Shown in pieces: positions 1 to 4,581 of a stretch of 6,434 bases of DNA; within the stretch, counting starts at the first letter, position 1, and each line of letters opens with the position of its first letter. The notes below the pieces were generated by a model, which saw nothing but the letters and a program-made list of their open reading frames with translations, ran no database searches and had not been told where the DNA came from. This DNA comes from Candidatus Vogelbacteria bacterium (GTDB taxonomy: Bacteria > Patescibacteriota > Minisyncoccia > Phycocordibacterales > XYD1-FULL-46-19): NCBI GenBank assembly GCA_026395035.1, contig JAPLZN010000093.1, forward strand, positions 1 through 6,434, in the 5' to 3' direction. The position numbers were made by a program, and so were the translations under genes.

Positions 1-78
1 AACAGGGACGAGAGGGGCGAGTGGATATATTACCATCCACCGCTTTTGTCCCGGTCAGACAAAAGTAGCTCCTCATAA
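1..78 (+). other. Possible 3' tail of an upstream gene, or untranslated palindromic DNA
   Basis: Frame 1 is open from the window edge to a TAA at 76-78 and would end a protein in ...EWIYYHPPLLSRSDKSSS, 12 nt before the next start. Frames 2 (stop 83-85) and 3 (stop 66-68) are also open, so the coding frame cannot be fixed. The same bases form an imperfect palindrome: GGGAC 5-9 with GTCCC 48-52, and GTGGAT 21-26 with ATCCAC 35-40. It could therefore be a structured RNA segment on either strand instead. Confidence 0.25.
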
Positions 79-90
79 TTTTTAATAATT

Positions 91-285
91 ATGAGAATAT
101 TTCGAGCGATCGGTTTGGGGATGGTAATTATTATCCTCCAGTTCCTCGTACCGACGATTTTCGCCGGCTTCGAGCATACCCTTCTCCGGCTCTTTGCTAC
201 GCTGGATATGGTAATGGTGCGGTCTGAATTAGTCATGCAGACAGGCGCTGTTATTCCCAATGCGGATTACCTGATCCCGCGTTAA
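91..285 (+). CDS. Small single-span membrane protein, hypothetical
   Basis: I do not recognise a named family. The 64-residue product has one hydrophobic N-terminal helix (about residues 6-25, rich in I/L/V) that starts right after two Arg residues. A short polar tail follows, ending in ...NADYLIPR. This is the pattern of a small inner-membrane peptide with its C-terminus outside or of an uncleaved signal anchor. There is no SD upstream of the ATG. A CATAAT -10-like box at 74-79 would give a leader of only about 5 nt. A hairpin follows the stop at 291-320, supporting this as the end of a transcription unit. The alternative is a chance ORF, but the clean helix, the compact size and the hairpin argue for a real gene. 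Confidence 0.6.
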   Translation: MRIFRAIGLGMVIIILQFLVPTIFAGFEHTLLRLFATLDMVMVRSELVMQTGAVIPNADYLIPR

Positions 286-290
286 GTTTT

Positions 291-320
291 TTAAAGGCTG
301 TCCTCACGGACAGTCTTTAA
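291..320 (+). terminator. Hairpin after the small membrane protein gene
   Basis: Left arm AAAGGCTGTCC (293-303), loop TCAC, right arm GGACAGTCTTT (308-318). The arms pair fully with one G-U, and flanking TT/AA adds two pairs. It starts 5 nt after the stop codon. The T-tract is weak (AATTGTTTAG), so it may be a weak terminator or a 3'-end stabiliser. Confidence 0.55.
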
Positions 321-323
321 TTG

Positions 324-513
324 TTTAGTAATACCTCAACACTTTAGTCATCTTCAATACTTAATCCCCTCCTAATTTAGGAGGGGTGGCGTACTCGCCG
401 GGGTGGTATAATCCGAATCAACTTGTTTCAAGACAAATTACAACCGTACCACCCCTAGCCCCTCCTATCCCAGGAGGGGAGAAATACGGATTAGGGTATG
501 AGGGGTTACTTTA
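324..513. repeat. MITE-like nested inverted-repeat element, copy 1
   Basis: The outer imperfect inverted arms are AGTAATACCTCA (327-338) and TGAGGGGTTACT (499-510), 10 of 12 matching. The inner left block at 365-407 is TCCCCTCCT-n5-AGGAGGGGTGGC-n6-GCCGGGGTGGT. It is mirrored at 448-480 by ACCACCCC, CCCCTCCT-n5-AGGAGGGGA. Each side is itself a hairpin (CCCCTCCT with AGGAGGGG), so the unit is a palindrome of palindromes. The left block is nearly identical to 4390-4433. The right block lacks the GGC...GCC sub-hairpin present in copy 2. No transposase is encoded, which fits a non-autonomous element. No convincing target-site duplication is visible. Confidence 0.8.
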
Positions 514-520
514 TTGTCTC

Positions 521-548
521 TTGACGACCCGGCAATTTGGAGTAGATT
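521..548 (+). promoter_or_regulatory. Candidate sigma-70-type promoter for the 152-residue membrane protein
   Basis: TTGACG (521-526, 5 of 6 to consensus), 16-nt spacer, TAGATT (543-548, 4 of 6). It begins just past the right end of repeat copy 1. The predicted 5' leader is about 40 nt and carries the SD at 583-590. Confidence 0.45.
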
Positions 549-582
549 TAACCCAGCTATACGCTGAAGTACCACTACGGTC

Positions 583-590
583 GAGGAGGG
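583..590 (+). promoter_or_regulatory. Strong Shine-Dalgarno that fixes the start at 596
   Basis: GAGGAGGG lies 5 nt before the ATG at 596. It shows that the in-frame extension back to a GTG at 386, which would run through the repeat element, is not the real start. Confidence 0.8.
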
Positions 591-595
591 TAAGT

Positions 596-1054
596 ATGTT
601 CCTGCTCTTTGTCCTGATTGTCACCATTCTGATCATTATCTATCGGCCCTGGACGATGGCCGGGGTCGGACCGATCGGGCTCGTCTTCGCCTTTGGGACG
701 AGAGCCTGGGGTCTGGCGGTTTTTTTCGGGGGAATCTCGGCCGTCGCCCTGCTTTCCCTCTGCTTCACCGATCCAGATATTTTACCATCGGCCCCAAAAT
801 ACTGGCGATCGGTGAATGGCGTATTTAAGACGCTTTGGGCTCTGTTGGTTCTCGCCGTCGCCAAGGTTATCGACAACCATCCGTGGCTAGAGAAAATGAT
901 CGATTGGATCATCCGCGCCTGGCAGAAGTTTAATCTGCCCGGCCGTCTGCGCCGACGTTTCCAGAGACGCCTCGCGGCCGAACTGCGAAAAGAACGCCAT
1001 CCAGGTTGGTGGGCTCGAACCTGGAACCGGTTCTGGCAAGTTTCCGGCTGGTAA
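596..1054 (+). CDS. Hypothetical multi-span membrane protein with basic C-terminal tail
   Basis: I do not recognise a family. The 152-residue product has a hydrophobic N-terminus (residues 2-16), a long hydrophobic stretch that could hold one or two helices (about 25-57) and another helix at about 75-93. An amphipathic, Arg/Lys-rich tail follows (about 112-148, including RLRRRFQRRLAAELRKER) with several Trp residues, ending in WNRFWQVSGW. The tail is probably cytoplasmic and may contact lipid head groups or nucleic acid; this is inference from charge only. The start at 596 is set by the strong SD. The gene stands alone, with a promoter candidate in front and a strong terminator 27 nt after the stop. 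It is one of two orphan genes lying just downstream of the nested repeat element. Confidence 0.75.
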   Translation: MFLLFVLIVTILIIIYRPWTMAGVGPIGLVFAFGTRAWGLAVFFGGISAVALLSLCFTDPDILPSAPKYWRSVNGVFKTLWALLVLAVAKVIDNHPWLEKMIDWIIRAWQKFNLPGRLRRRFQRRLAAELRKERHPGWWARTWNRFWQVSGW

Positions 1055-1081
1055 CCTAACGGTGACCTGACTACGAGGTTC

Positions 1082-1120
1082 AATTACCTGTTCCCCCCAC
1101 CGGGAACAGGTAATTTTTTT
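1082..1120 (+). terminator. Rho-independent terminator
   Basis: Arms AATTACCTGTTCCC (1082-1095) and GGGAACAGGTAATT (1102-1115) pair perfectly over 14 bp around a 6-nt loop. A run of T follows to 1120. The T-tract is on the + strand only, so it closes the 596-1054 gene. Confidence 0.9.
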
Positions 1121-1141
1121 ATATTTACCAACAAGCGATTG

Positions 1142-1158
1142 TGGCGGCGAAACCGCCA
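1142..1158 (-). other. Short GC hairpin just after the PEBP gene
   Basis: TGGCGG and CCGCCA pair around a 5-nt loop, starting 3 nt past the PEBP stop on the minus strand. No T-run follows directly, so it is at best a weak terminator or a 3'-end stabiliser. Confidence 0.35.
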
Positions 1159-1161
1159 AGA

Positions 1162-1761
1162 CTATTCGGCAGACGGAGCCACAGAGGAGACCAGACCAAC
1201 CAATTGCGTCTCGGCCAAAATATGGCCAGTCATCGCCTTCACCAATTCGACCTTGGTCGTCGTATTATCTAACGCGAGATTTGTATCCAACGCGTAAAGT
1301 TTGAATTGATAGTGGTGCGTACCGGACGGCGGACAGGGTGCCACGAAACCCGCCTGACCCAAACTGTTTTGCCCTTCGATTGCCCCGGTCGGAAGCGCTC
1401 CCGCAGTAATTCCAGTCTCCCCCGCCGAAATATTCCAGACCACCCAGTGCACAAAATCACCGGACGGCGCGTCAGGATCGTCAATAATTACCGCCAAACT
1501 TTTTGCGCTCGCCGGAGCCCCGGACCAGGCCAGTGGCGGATGACTGCCGGTACTGCGACAGGTATAAAGTTCCGGCATTGTTTCCCCATCAAGAAAAGCG
1601 GGGCTGGTGATTTTCATGCTATTAGGATTAAGTGGATTAATTTTGGGCGGGGCCGGACGAAGAAAGAAAAAAACGGCCACGATGACAATTAGTAAAATTA
1701 GCCAGAACCAAACCCGCCGTGATTGGAAACAACAGGTGTTGGGAGTAAAAAGCGCTTTCAT
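1162..1761 (-). CDS. PEBP (YbhB/YbcL, Raf-kinase-inhibitor-like) family protein, membrane-anchored
   Basis: This 199-residue protein has the phosphatidylethanolamine-binding-protein fold signature: DDPDAP (94-99), HWVVWNI (105-111), the anion-pocket stretch APCPPSGTHHY (141-151) and the closing GHILAETQLVG (179-189). YbhB-type bacterial members are usually cytosolic, near 150-160 residues, and of unclear biochemical role. The canonical domain starts at Met49 (MKITSPAF). Here it is preceded by a 48-residue extension with positive charge (RR, 15-16) and a hydrophobic helix (17-34), then a Pro-rich linker, so the domain should sit outside the membrane. Two things favour the long start: a well-placed promoter exactly upstream of Met1, and the lack of any SD before Met49. 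It is transcribed as a single gene. The family call is firm; substrate and role are unknown. Confidence 0.9.
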   Translation of the reverse strand: MKALFTPNTCCFQSRRVWFWLILLIVIVAVFFFLRPAPPKINPLNPNSMKITSPAFLDGETMPELYTCRSTGSHPPLAWSGAPASAKSLAVIIDDPDAPSGDFVHWVVWNISAGETGITAGALPTGAIEGQNSLGQAGFVAPCPPSGTHHYQFKLYALDTNLALDNTTTKVELVKAMTGHILAETQLVGLVSSVAPSAE

Positions 1762-1767
1762 AATTTA

Positions 1768-1796
1768 ATTGTACTCGTTACCAATCACGATGACAA
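1768..1796 (-). promoter_or_regulatory. Promoter of the PEBP gene, predicting a leaderless mRNA
   Basis: On the minus strand: TTGTCA (1791-1796), 17-nt spacer, TACAAT (1768-1773), each 5 of 6 to consensus. Six nt (1762-1767) separate the -10 from ATG, so transcription should start at or next to the A of the start codon. No SD is present. Confidence 0.7.
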
Positions 1797-2182
1797 TATT
1801 TAAATTATATTTTTGTCGGCTACGGGTAGCCGATACACAGATAGACGCGAGCACGCGCCCTTTTAGCTACACCACCAAGATGGCGAATGGAGCGCAAATC
1901 CGTAGCCAAGACCTTTGACGAGACTTGCAAGCACGGAGGGTAGCAAGCACGCTGTTTTTTGCAAATGACTTATGTTATTTCGGGTGTCTCGCAGCGCGTC
2001 GGCGCGAGAGATGAAAAGCGAGCAAGCGTAGCTTTTCATGGCCGGACCGAGCGCAGGCGAGGGAGGCTGGGCCGGAGGACGGTTTTAGTAAAAACCGATC
2101 CTAGGGCGCTATCCCAGCCGGGATAGACAGCGACCCGGAAAAAGTATCGCTAAACTTTCTTCGTGGCTAAATACGAACCTGG
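1797..2182. other. Gene-free stretch filled with successive hairpins
   Basis: No credible gene is seen on either strand. The stretch holds palindromes: TCGGCTAC/GTAGCCGA (1816-1833); TCTCGC/GCGAGA (1987-2009, inner GC/GC pairs); ATGAAAAGC/GCTTTTCAT (2011-2039); AGGA-CGGTTTT/AAAACCG-a-TCCT (2076-2102); GGGCG...CTATCCC/GGGATAG...CG-a-CCC (2104-2136). There is also a direct repeat of GCAAGCACG at 1927-1935 and 1943-1951. It lies between the 3' end of the GH18 gene and the PEBP promoter. It could be a structured RNA, a pile-up of degenerate palindromic repeats, or both. Confidence 0.5.
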
Positions 2183-2202
2183 ATCCCGGCCTTCGCCGGG
2201 AT
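2183..2202. repeat. Short GC palindrome of the GGATCCCGGC...GCCGGGATGAC type
   Basis: ATCCCGGC (2183-2190), loop CTTC, GCCGGGAT (2195-2202) form a perfect 8-bp stem 19 nt past the GH18 stop. The flanks TGG and GAC match a widespread class of intergenic palindromic repeats in bacteria. No T-run follows on either strand, so it is not a canonical terminator. Confidence 0.6.
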
Positions 2203-2221
2203 GACAATACTAAAACAAAAG

Positions 2222-3289
2222 CTACTTAAGATACGGCCAATAGTTATCACTCTCGCCATCTACCTTAAAAATCGCCACTCCGCGCAAGCCGTATTGTTTC
2301 GCAATCCGCACCTTGGCGGCAATGGCCGATGCGTCGGAAAAAGACACGAAACGAACTTTGCCGGTCGTGGTGCTGGTATAGGTCAGGTAGGCCTCGCCGG
2401 CGTTATCGCGCCAGATTGGCCGTTTCACTTGGACGGAAAGGGCTAGAAAATCTTTATAGCTCAAACTGCGAATTTGTTCGTAGTCAAAAAACTTCGTCTT
2501 GTCGGTGATTTCCAACTCATAACCGTAAGTGGACACACCGAGCATAATCTTGGTCGGACTGATATCTTTCACCGCCAAATCCAATACTTTGCGCACCCAA
2601 GTCGGATCGGCAATCGGGTAATAGTAGCCCCCCCGTCGCCGCGCCAGATTCAGTTTGATATCCACCGTTCCCTGGTCGTAGGTCATCAGCCGCACCTGGT
2701 CGCAATATTTGTTCAGCGCTTTATAGTCGTTGGCATATTCCAATTTGGCCGGCACCGTCAAGTAACGCGAGGAGGGCGGCGTCCGCGCTTCAATCGTACA
2801 GGATAAGGTTTTACCCCGAGCACGCAAATCGGTCCCTAGTTCGCGCAAAAAGAGGGAAAAATACGGACTGGTAGAGGCGAATTTGTTTTCGTAGTCAATA
2901 TCGATACCGTCAAAGCTGTATTTTTTGACTTCAGCCATGATCGCCGTGATTTGCGCCCGGCGGGTGCCCGTGGCCCGAAGCGTCCGGTCAATGGCCACGC
3001 TATCGGTCCAGAGAATAGACGGCAAGATTTTCACTTTTTTCACCCGCGCCACGCGGAAAAGTTCCGGCCAGGGTGCTTCCGCCAGCTTAGCGGTATCCTT
3101 CAATTCCCCACCGGCATTTACGGTATAGGAAAAAGGGCTGATTTCCGTCAGCTGTTTTAGGTTGGCCGTCGTTTCGGCCACGCCGGCGGATTTCTTCCAG
3201 TACGGAATCCAGGCGGCATATTTTAGACCGGCCGCACTGGCCGGAAAAGCAAAACTGACCAAAAAAGTCACGAGTAAGATTCGTTTCAT
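2222..3289 (-). CDS. Secreted glycoside hydrolase family 18 (chitinase / YaaH-like) protein
   Basis: The 355-residue product starts with a signal peptide (MKRILLVTFLVSFAFPASA, predicted cut after ASA at residue 19). The rest matches a GH18 TIM barrel. Features are an early strand with WIPYW (27-31), the catalytic signature DGIDIDYE (127-134) with Glu134 as the expected acid/base and Asp130/Asp132 before it, and LMTYD (201-205), the conserved MxYD-type substrate site. A late GVAIFKVDGE strand follows (337-346). Such proteins hydrolyse beta-1,4-linked N-acetylglucosamine polymers; spore-lysin-type relatives act on peptidoglycan. Which substrate is used here is not shown. No LysM or carbohydrate-binding module is present. 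An upstream in-frame codon at 3307 adds six residues (MCYNVP). I chose 3289 because it begins a standard signal peptide and lies 6 nt after a perfect TATAAT. Confidence 0.88.
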   Translation of the reverse strand: MKRILLVTFLVSFAFPASAAGLKYAAWIPYWKKSAGVAETTANLKQLTEISPFSYTVNAGGELKDTAKLAEAPWPELFRVARVKKVKILPSILWTDSVAIDRTLRATGTRRAQITAIMAEVKKYSFDGIDIDYENKFASTSPYFSLFLRELGTDLRARGKTLSCTIEARTPPSSRYLTVPAKLEYANDYKALNKYCDQVRLMTYDQGTVDIKLNLARRRGGYYYPIADPTWVRKVLDLAVKDISPTKIMLGVSTYGYELEITDKTKFFDYEQIRSLSYKDFLALSVQVKRPIWRDNAGEAYLTYTSTTTGKVRFVSFSDASAIAAKVRIAKQYGLRGVAIFKVDGESDNYWPYLK

Positions 3290-3295
3290 AGGGAC

Positions 3296-3304
3296 ATTAT
3301 AGCA
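3296..3304 (-). promoter_or_regulatory. Extended -10 promoter of the GH18 gene, predicting a leaderless mRNA
   Basis: On the minus strand TGCTATAAT carries a perfect -10 (3296-3301) with the TGn extension (3302-3304). Six nt (3290-3295) separate it from the ATG at 3289. No good -35 is seen at normal spacing and no SD is present. Confidence 0.7.
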
Positions 3305-3347
3305 CAAGCAACTGAATCAAAAATATCGGCATTAATCTTTTTTAAAT

Positions 3348-3355
3348 ATTATATT
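3348..3355. promoter_or_regulatory. Overlapping -10-like boxes beside the three-way-junction fold
   Basis: On the plus strand TATATT (3350-3355) would start RNA near 3362, just before the fold at 3367. On the minus strand the same bases give TATAAT (3348-3353). Neither has a convincing -35, and the local AT richness makes chance matches likely. Confidence 0.25.
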
Positions 3356-3366
3356 TGATGTCGTCC

Positions 3367-3463
3367 GGGAATATTTTTCGGCGAGCACACATAAAATTCT
3401 GCTGAATTTTTGTTCACTCTCGGCGCCTGCGCACCTCCGAGAGTCTCGCCGAAGGATATTCTC
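3367..3463. ncRNA. Candidate structured RNA with a three-way junction
   Basis: Closing stem P1 pairs 3369-3385 with 3445-3461: 17 contiguous pairs, 15 Watson-Crick and two T-G, extendable by two more outward. Inside are P2, AAAATTC/GAATTTT (3393-3399 with 3404-3410, TGCT loop), and P3, ACTCTCGG/CCGAGAGT (3416-3423 with 3437-3444). P3 abuts P1 directly, as in a coaxial stack. I do not recognise an Rfam family. The strand is uncertain because the pairing works on both. It lies between the divergent GH18 and HAD genes and outside both predicted leaderless transcripts. Confidence 0.5.
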
Positions 3464-3501
3464 TTACGGCTTTCTCTTCTTTAGTGGGTGGAGGTAGTAG
3501 C

Positions 3502-3526
3502 TAGATGGTCGCCCTGCGACAATCTA
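3502..3526. repeat. Hairpin upstream of the HAD gene
   Basis: TAGAT-g-GTCGC (3502-3512) pairs with GCGAC-a-ATCTA (3516-3526) around a CCT loop: ten pairs with one central G/A mismatch. No T-run follows. It may belong to the structured block that begins at 3367. Confidence 0.45.
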
Positions 3527-3528
3527 CG

Positions 3529-3553
3529 GTCATTTGTCGGTCTGGCGAATGAC
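3529..3553. repeat. Hairpin overlapping the -35 region of the HAD promoter
   Basis: GTCATTTGTC (3529-3538) pairs with GGCGAATGAC (3544-3553) over ten pairs, two of them T-G. Its right arm contains most of the -35-like ATGACA (3549-3554), so it could work as a DNA operator-like site or as RNA from an upstream start. Confidence 0.45.
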
Positions 3554-3579
3554 AACCAAAATGCGTTTTATGTTATAGT
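3549..3579 (+). promoter_or_regulatory. Promoter of the HAD gene, predicting a leaderless mRNA
   Basis: TGTTATAGT (3571-3579) is an extended -10 with box TATAGT (3574-3579, 5 of 6). A -35-like ATGACA lies at 3549-3554 with a long 19-nt spacer. Six nt (3580-3585) separate the -10 from ATG, and there is no SD. Confidence 0.65.
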
Positions 3580-3585
3580 AAATTT

Positions 3586-4293
3586 ATGACGACAGCTCAA
3601 AAACCCAAAAAAGTGGCTATTTTTGACATCGACGGCACGATTTTCCGTTCCAGTTTGTTAATTGAATTATCGGAAGTCCTGGTGGAAACCGGACTGTTTC
3701 CGCCGGACGCCCGCCGGCATTACGCGCGGGAATACAAGTCGTGGCTAGAACGAAAAGATTCGTACGACAAGTACATTATGGCCGTGGTGGAATCGTTTAT
3801 GAAATACATCAAGGGCGTGCCATACAAAGATTTTTTGACCGTCGGTCAAAAAATGATTGTCGAACAAAAAGACTATGTCTACCTCTACACCCGCGACCTG
3901 ATCAAGGATTTGAAGAAGAAAGATTATTTCTTGCTCGCCATTTCGCAATCACCAAAGGGTATTCTGGATCCGTTTTGCCGCGCCCTCGGTTTCGACAAGG
4001 TGTACGGCCGAATCTACGAACTGGGACCGGGAGACTGTTTTACCGGCAAAATCACCGATGAACACCTAATTGCCAACAAAGCGAATATCGTTCGCCGGGC
4101 GGTGGAAAAGGAAAATTTGACCTTAAAAGGATCCTTTGGCATCGGCGACACCGATGGCGACATTTCCATGCTGGAATTGGTGGAAAAACCGATTTGTTTC
4201 AATCCCAACCAAAAATTATATCGTTACGCCAAACTGCAAGGGTGGAAAGTCGTCGTCGAAAGAAAAGATGTCATTTACCCAATTACAAATTAG
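3586..4293 (+). CDS. HAD-IB family hydrolase (phosphoserine-phosphatase-like)
   Basis: The 235-residue protein has all four haloacid-dehalogenase motifs. Motif I is FDIDGT (13-18), with Asp14 as nucleophile and Asp16 as acid/base. Motif II is AISQS (118-122), with Ser120 the likely phosphate contact. Motif III is Lys165 (IANKANIV). Motif IV is GIGDTDGDISML (185-196), with Asp188 and Asp192 for Mg2+. The helical insert between motifs I and II (about 24-110) is the C1 cap position of the HAD-IB/SerB-like group. It should be a cytosolic Mg-dependent phosphomonoesterase. SerB, phosphatidylglycerol-phosphatase-like and unassigned members share these motifs, so the substrate is open. It is divergent from the GH18 gene and predicted to be leaderless. 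An AT-rich inverted repeat overlaps its stop. Confidence 0.9.
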   Translation: MTTAQKPKKVAIFDIDGTIFRSSLLIELSEVLVETGLFPPDARRHYAREYKSWLERKDSYDKYIMAVVESFMKYIKGVPYKDFLTVGQKMIVEQKDYVYLYTRDLIKDLKKKDYFLLAISQSPKGILDPFCRALGFDKVYGRIYELGPGDCFTGKITDEHLIANKANIVRRAVEKENLTLKGSFGIGDTDGDISMLELVEKPICFNPNQKLYRYAKLQGWKVVVERKDVIYPITN

Positions 4294-4340
4294 AAATTAA
4301 AAATTAAAAATGAAACACAGTCGCCTTTAATTTCTAATTT
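4287..4340. repeat. AT-rich inverted repeat overlapping the HAD stop codon
   Basis: AAATTAGAAATTAAA (4287-4301) is perfectly complementary to TTTAATTTCTAATTT (4326-4340) over 15 bp, with a 24-nt loop. The left arm contains the TAG stop (4291-4293). No T-run follows, so it is not a standard terminator, though it could protect the 3' end. It abuts the left end of repeat copy 2. Confidence 0.65.
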
Positions 4341-4517
4341 AGTAACCCCTCTCACCTCTCAATAAATTATTAGGCTTGCCAGCATTTAATCCCCTCCTTC
4401 GCCAAGGAGGGGTGGCGTACTCGCCGGGGTGGTTGGATCCACTCCCACCACCCCGGCCCTGCTAGGCCACCCCTCCTCAGGCAGGAGGGGAAAAAAACAC
4501 AATGAGGTTAGGGGTTT
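4338..4517. repeat. MITE-like nested inverted-repeat element, copy 2
   Basis: The left block 4390-4433 is TCCCCTCCT-n6-AGGAGGGGTGGC-n6-GCCGGGGTGGT. The right block 4447-4491 mirrors it: ACCACCCCGGC-n8-GCCACCCCTCCT-n5-AGGAGGGGA. Outer arms are AACCCCT-ctc-ACCTC (4344-4358) and GAGGT-t-AGGGGTT (4504-4516). AGTAACCCCTC (4341-4351) is identical to the reverse complement of the right end of copy 1 (500-510). The left block differs from copy 1 mainly in the loop of the first hairpin. No transposase is present. Confidence 0.8.
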
Positions 4518-4518
4518 C

Positions 4519-4557
4519 CAAGCTAAAGCTTGTGCTTTTTATTATTCATGGTATCGT
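4519..4557 (+). promoter_or_regulatory. Candidate promoter region of the 151-residue protein gene
   Basis: Two -10 candidates exist: TATTAT (4540-4545, 5 of 6), with TTTCCA at 4515-4520 but a 19-nt spacer, and TATCGT (4552-4557), with TTGTGC at 4530-4535 and a 16-nt spacer. A 14-bp palindrome, CAAGCT-AA-AGCTTG (4519-4532), lies between or over the -35 positions and could be an operator. None of this is decisive. Confidence 0.35.
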
Positions 4558-4566
4558 AAAAACAGA

Positions 4567-4574
4567 GAGGAGGG
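4567..4574 (+). promoter_or_regulatory. Shine-Dalgarno that fixes the start at 4582
   Basis: GAGGAGGG (4567-4574) is 7 nt before ATG 4582. It rules out the in-frame start at 4429, which lies inside repeat copy 2. Confidence 0.8.
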
Positions 4575-4581
4575 CCAAGCG

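Noticed and set aside
386..595. In-frame N-terminal extension (70 codons) of the membrane protein starting at a GTG
   Set aside because: It runs through repeat copy 1 and the promoter, gives low-complexity residues, and a strong SD marks ATG 596.
1005..1030. tRNA T-loop-like GGTTCGAGCCC on the minus strand
   Set aside because: The flanking bases do not pair as a T-arm, no acceptor or anticodon arms are found, and it lies within a coding sequence.
1306..1692. 128-codon + strand ORF
   Set aside because: It lies antisense within the PEBP gene, whose domain motifs are clear; its product is Arg/Thr-rich with no SD.
2201..2806. Two + strand ORFs opposite the GH18 gene
   Set aside because: They are antisense to a gene with a signal peptide and catalytic motif, with no domain or SD of their own.
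4287..4340. AT-rich inverted repeat as HAD terminator
   Set aside because: The loop is 24 nt, the stem has almost no G-C pairs and no T-run follows; kept as a repeat only.
4429..4581. In-frame N-terminal extension (51 codons) of the 151-residue protein
   Set aside because: It begins inside repeat copy 2; GAGGAGGG before 4582 fixes the true start.
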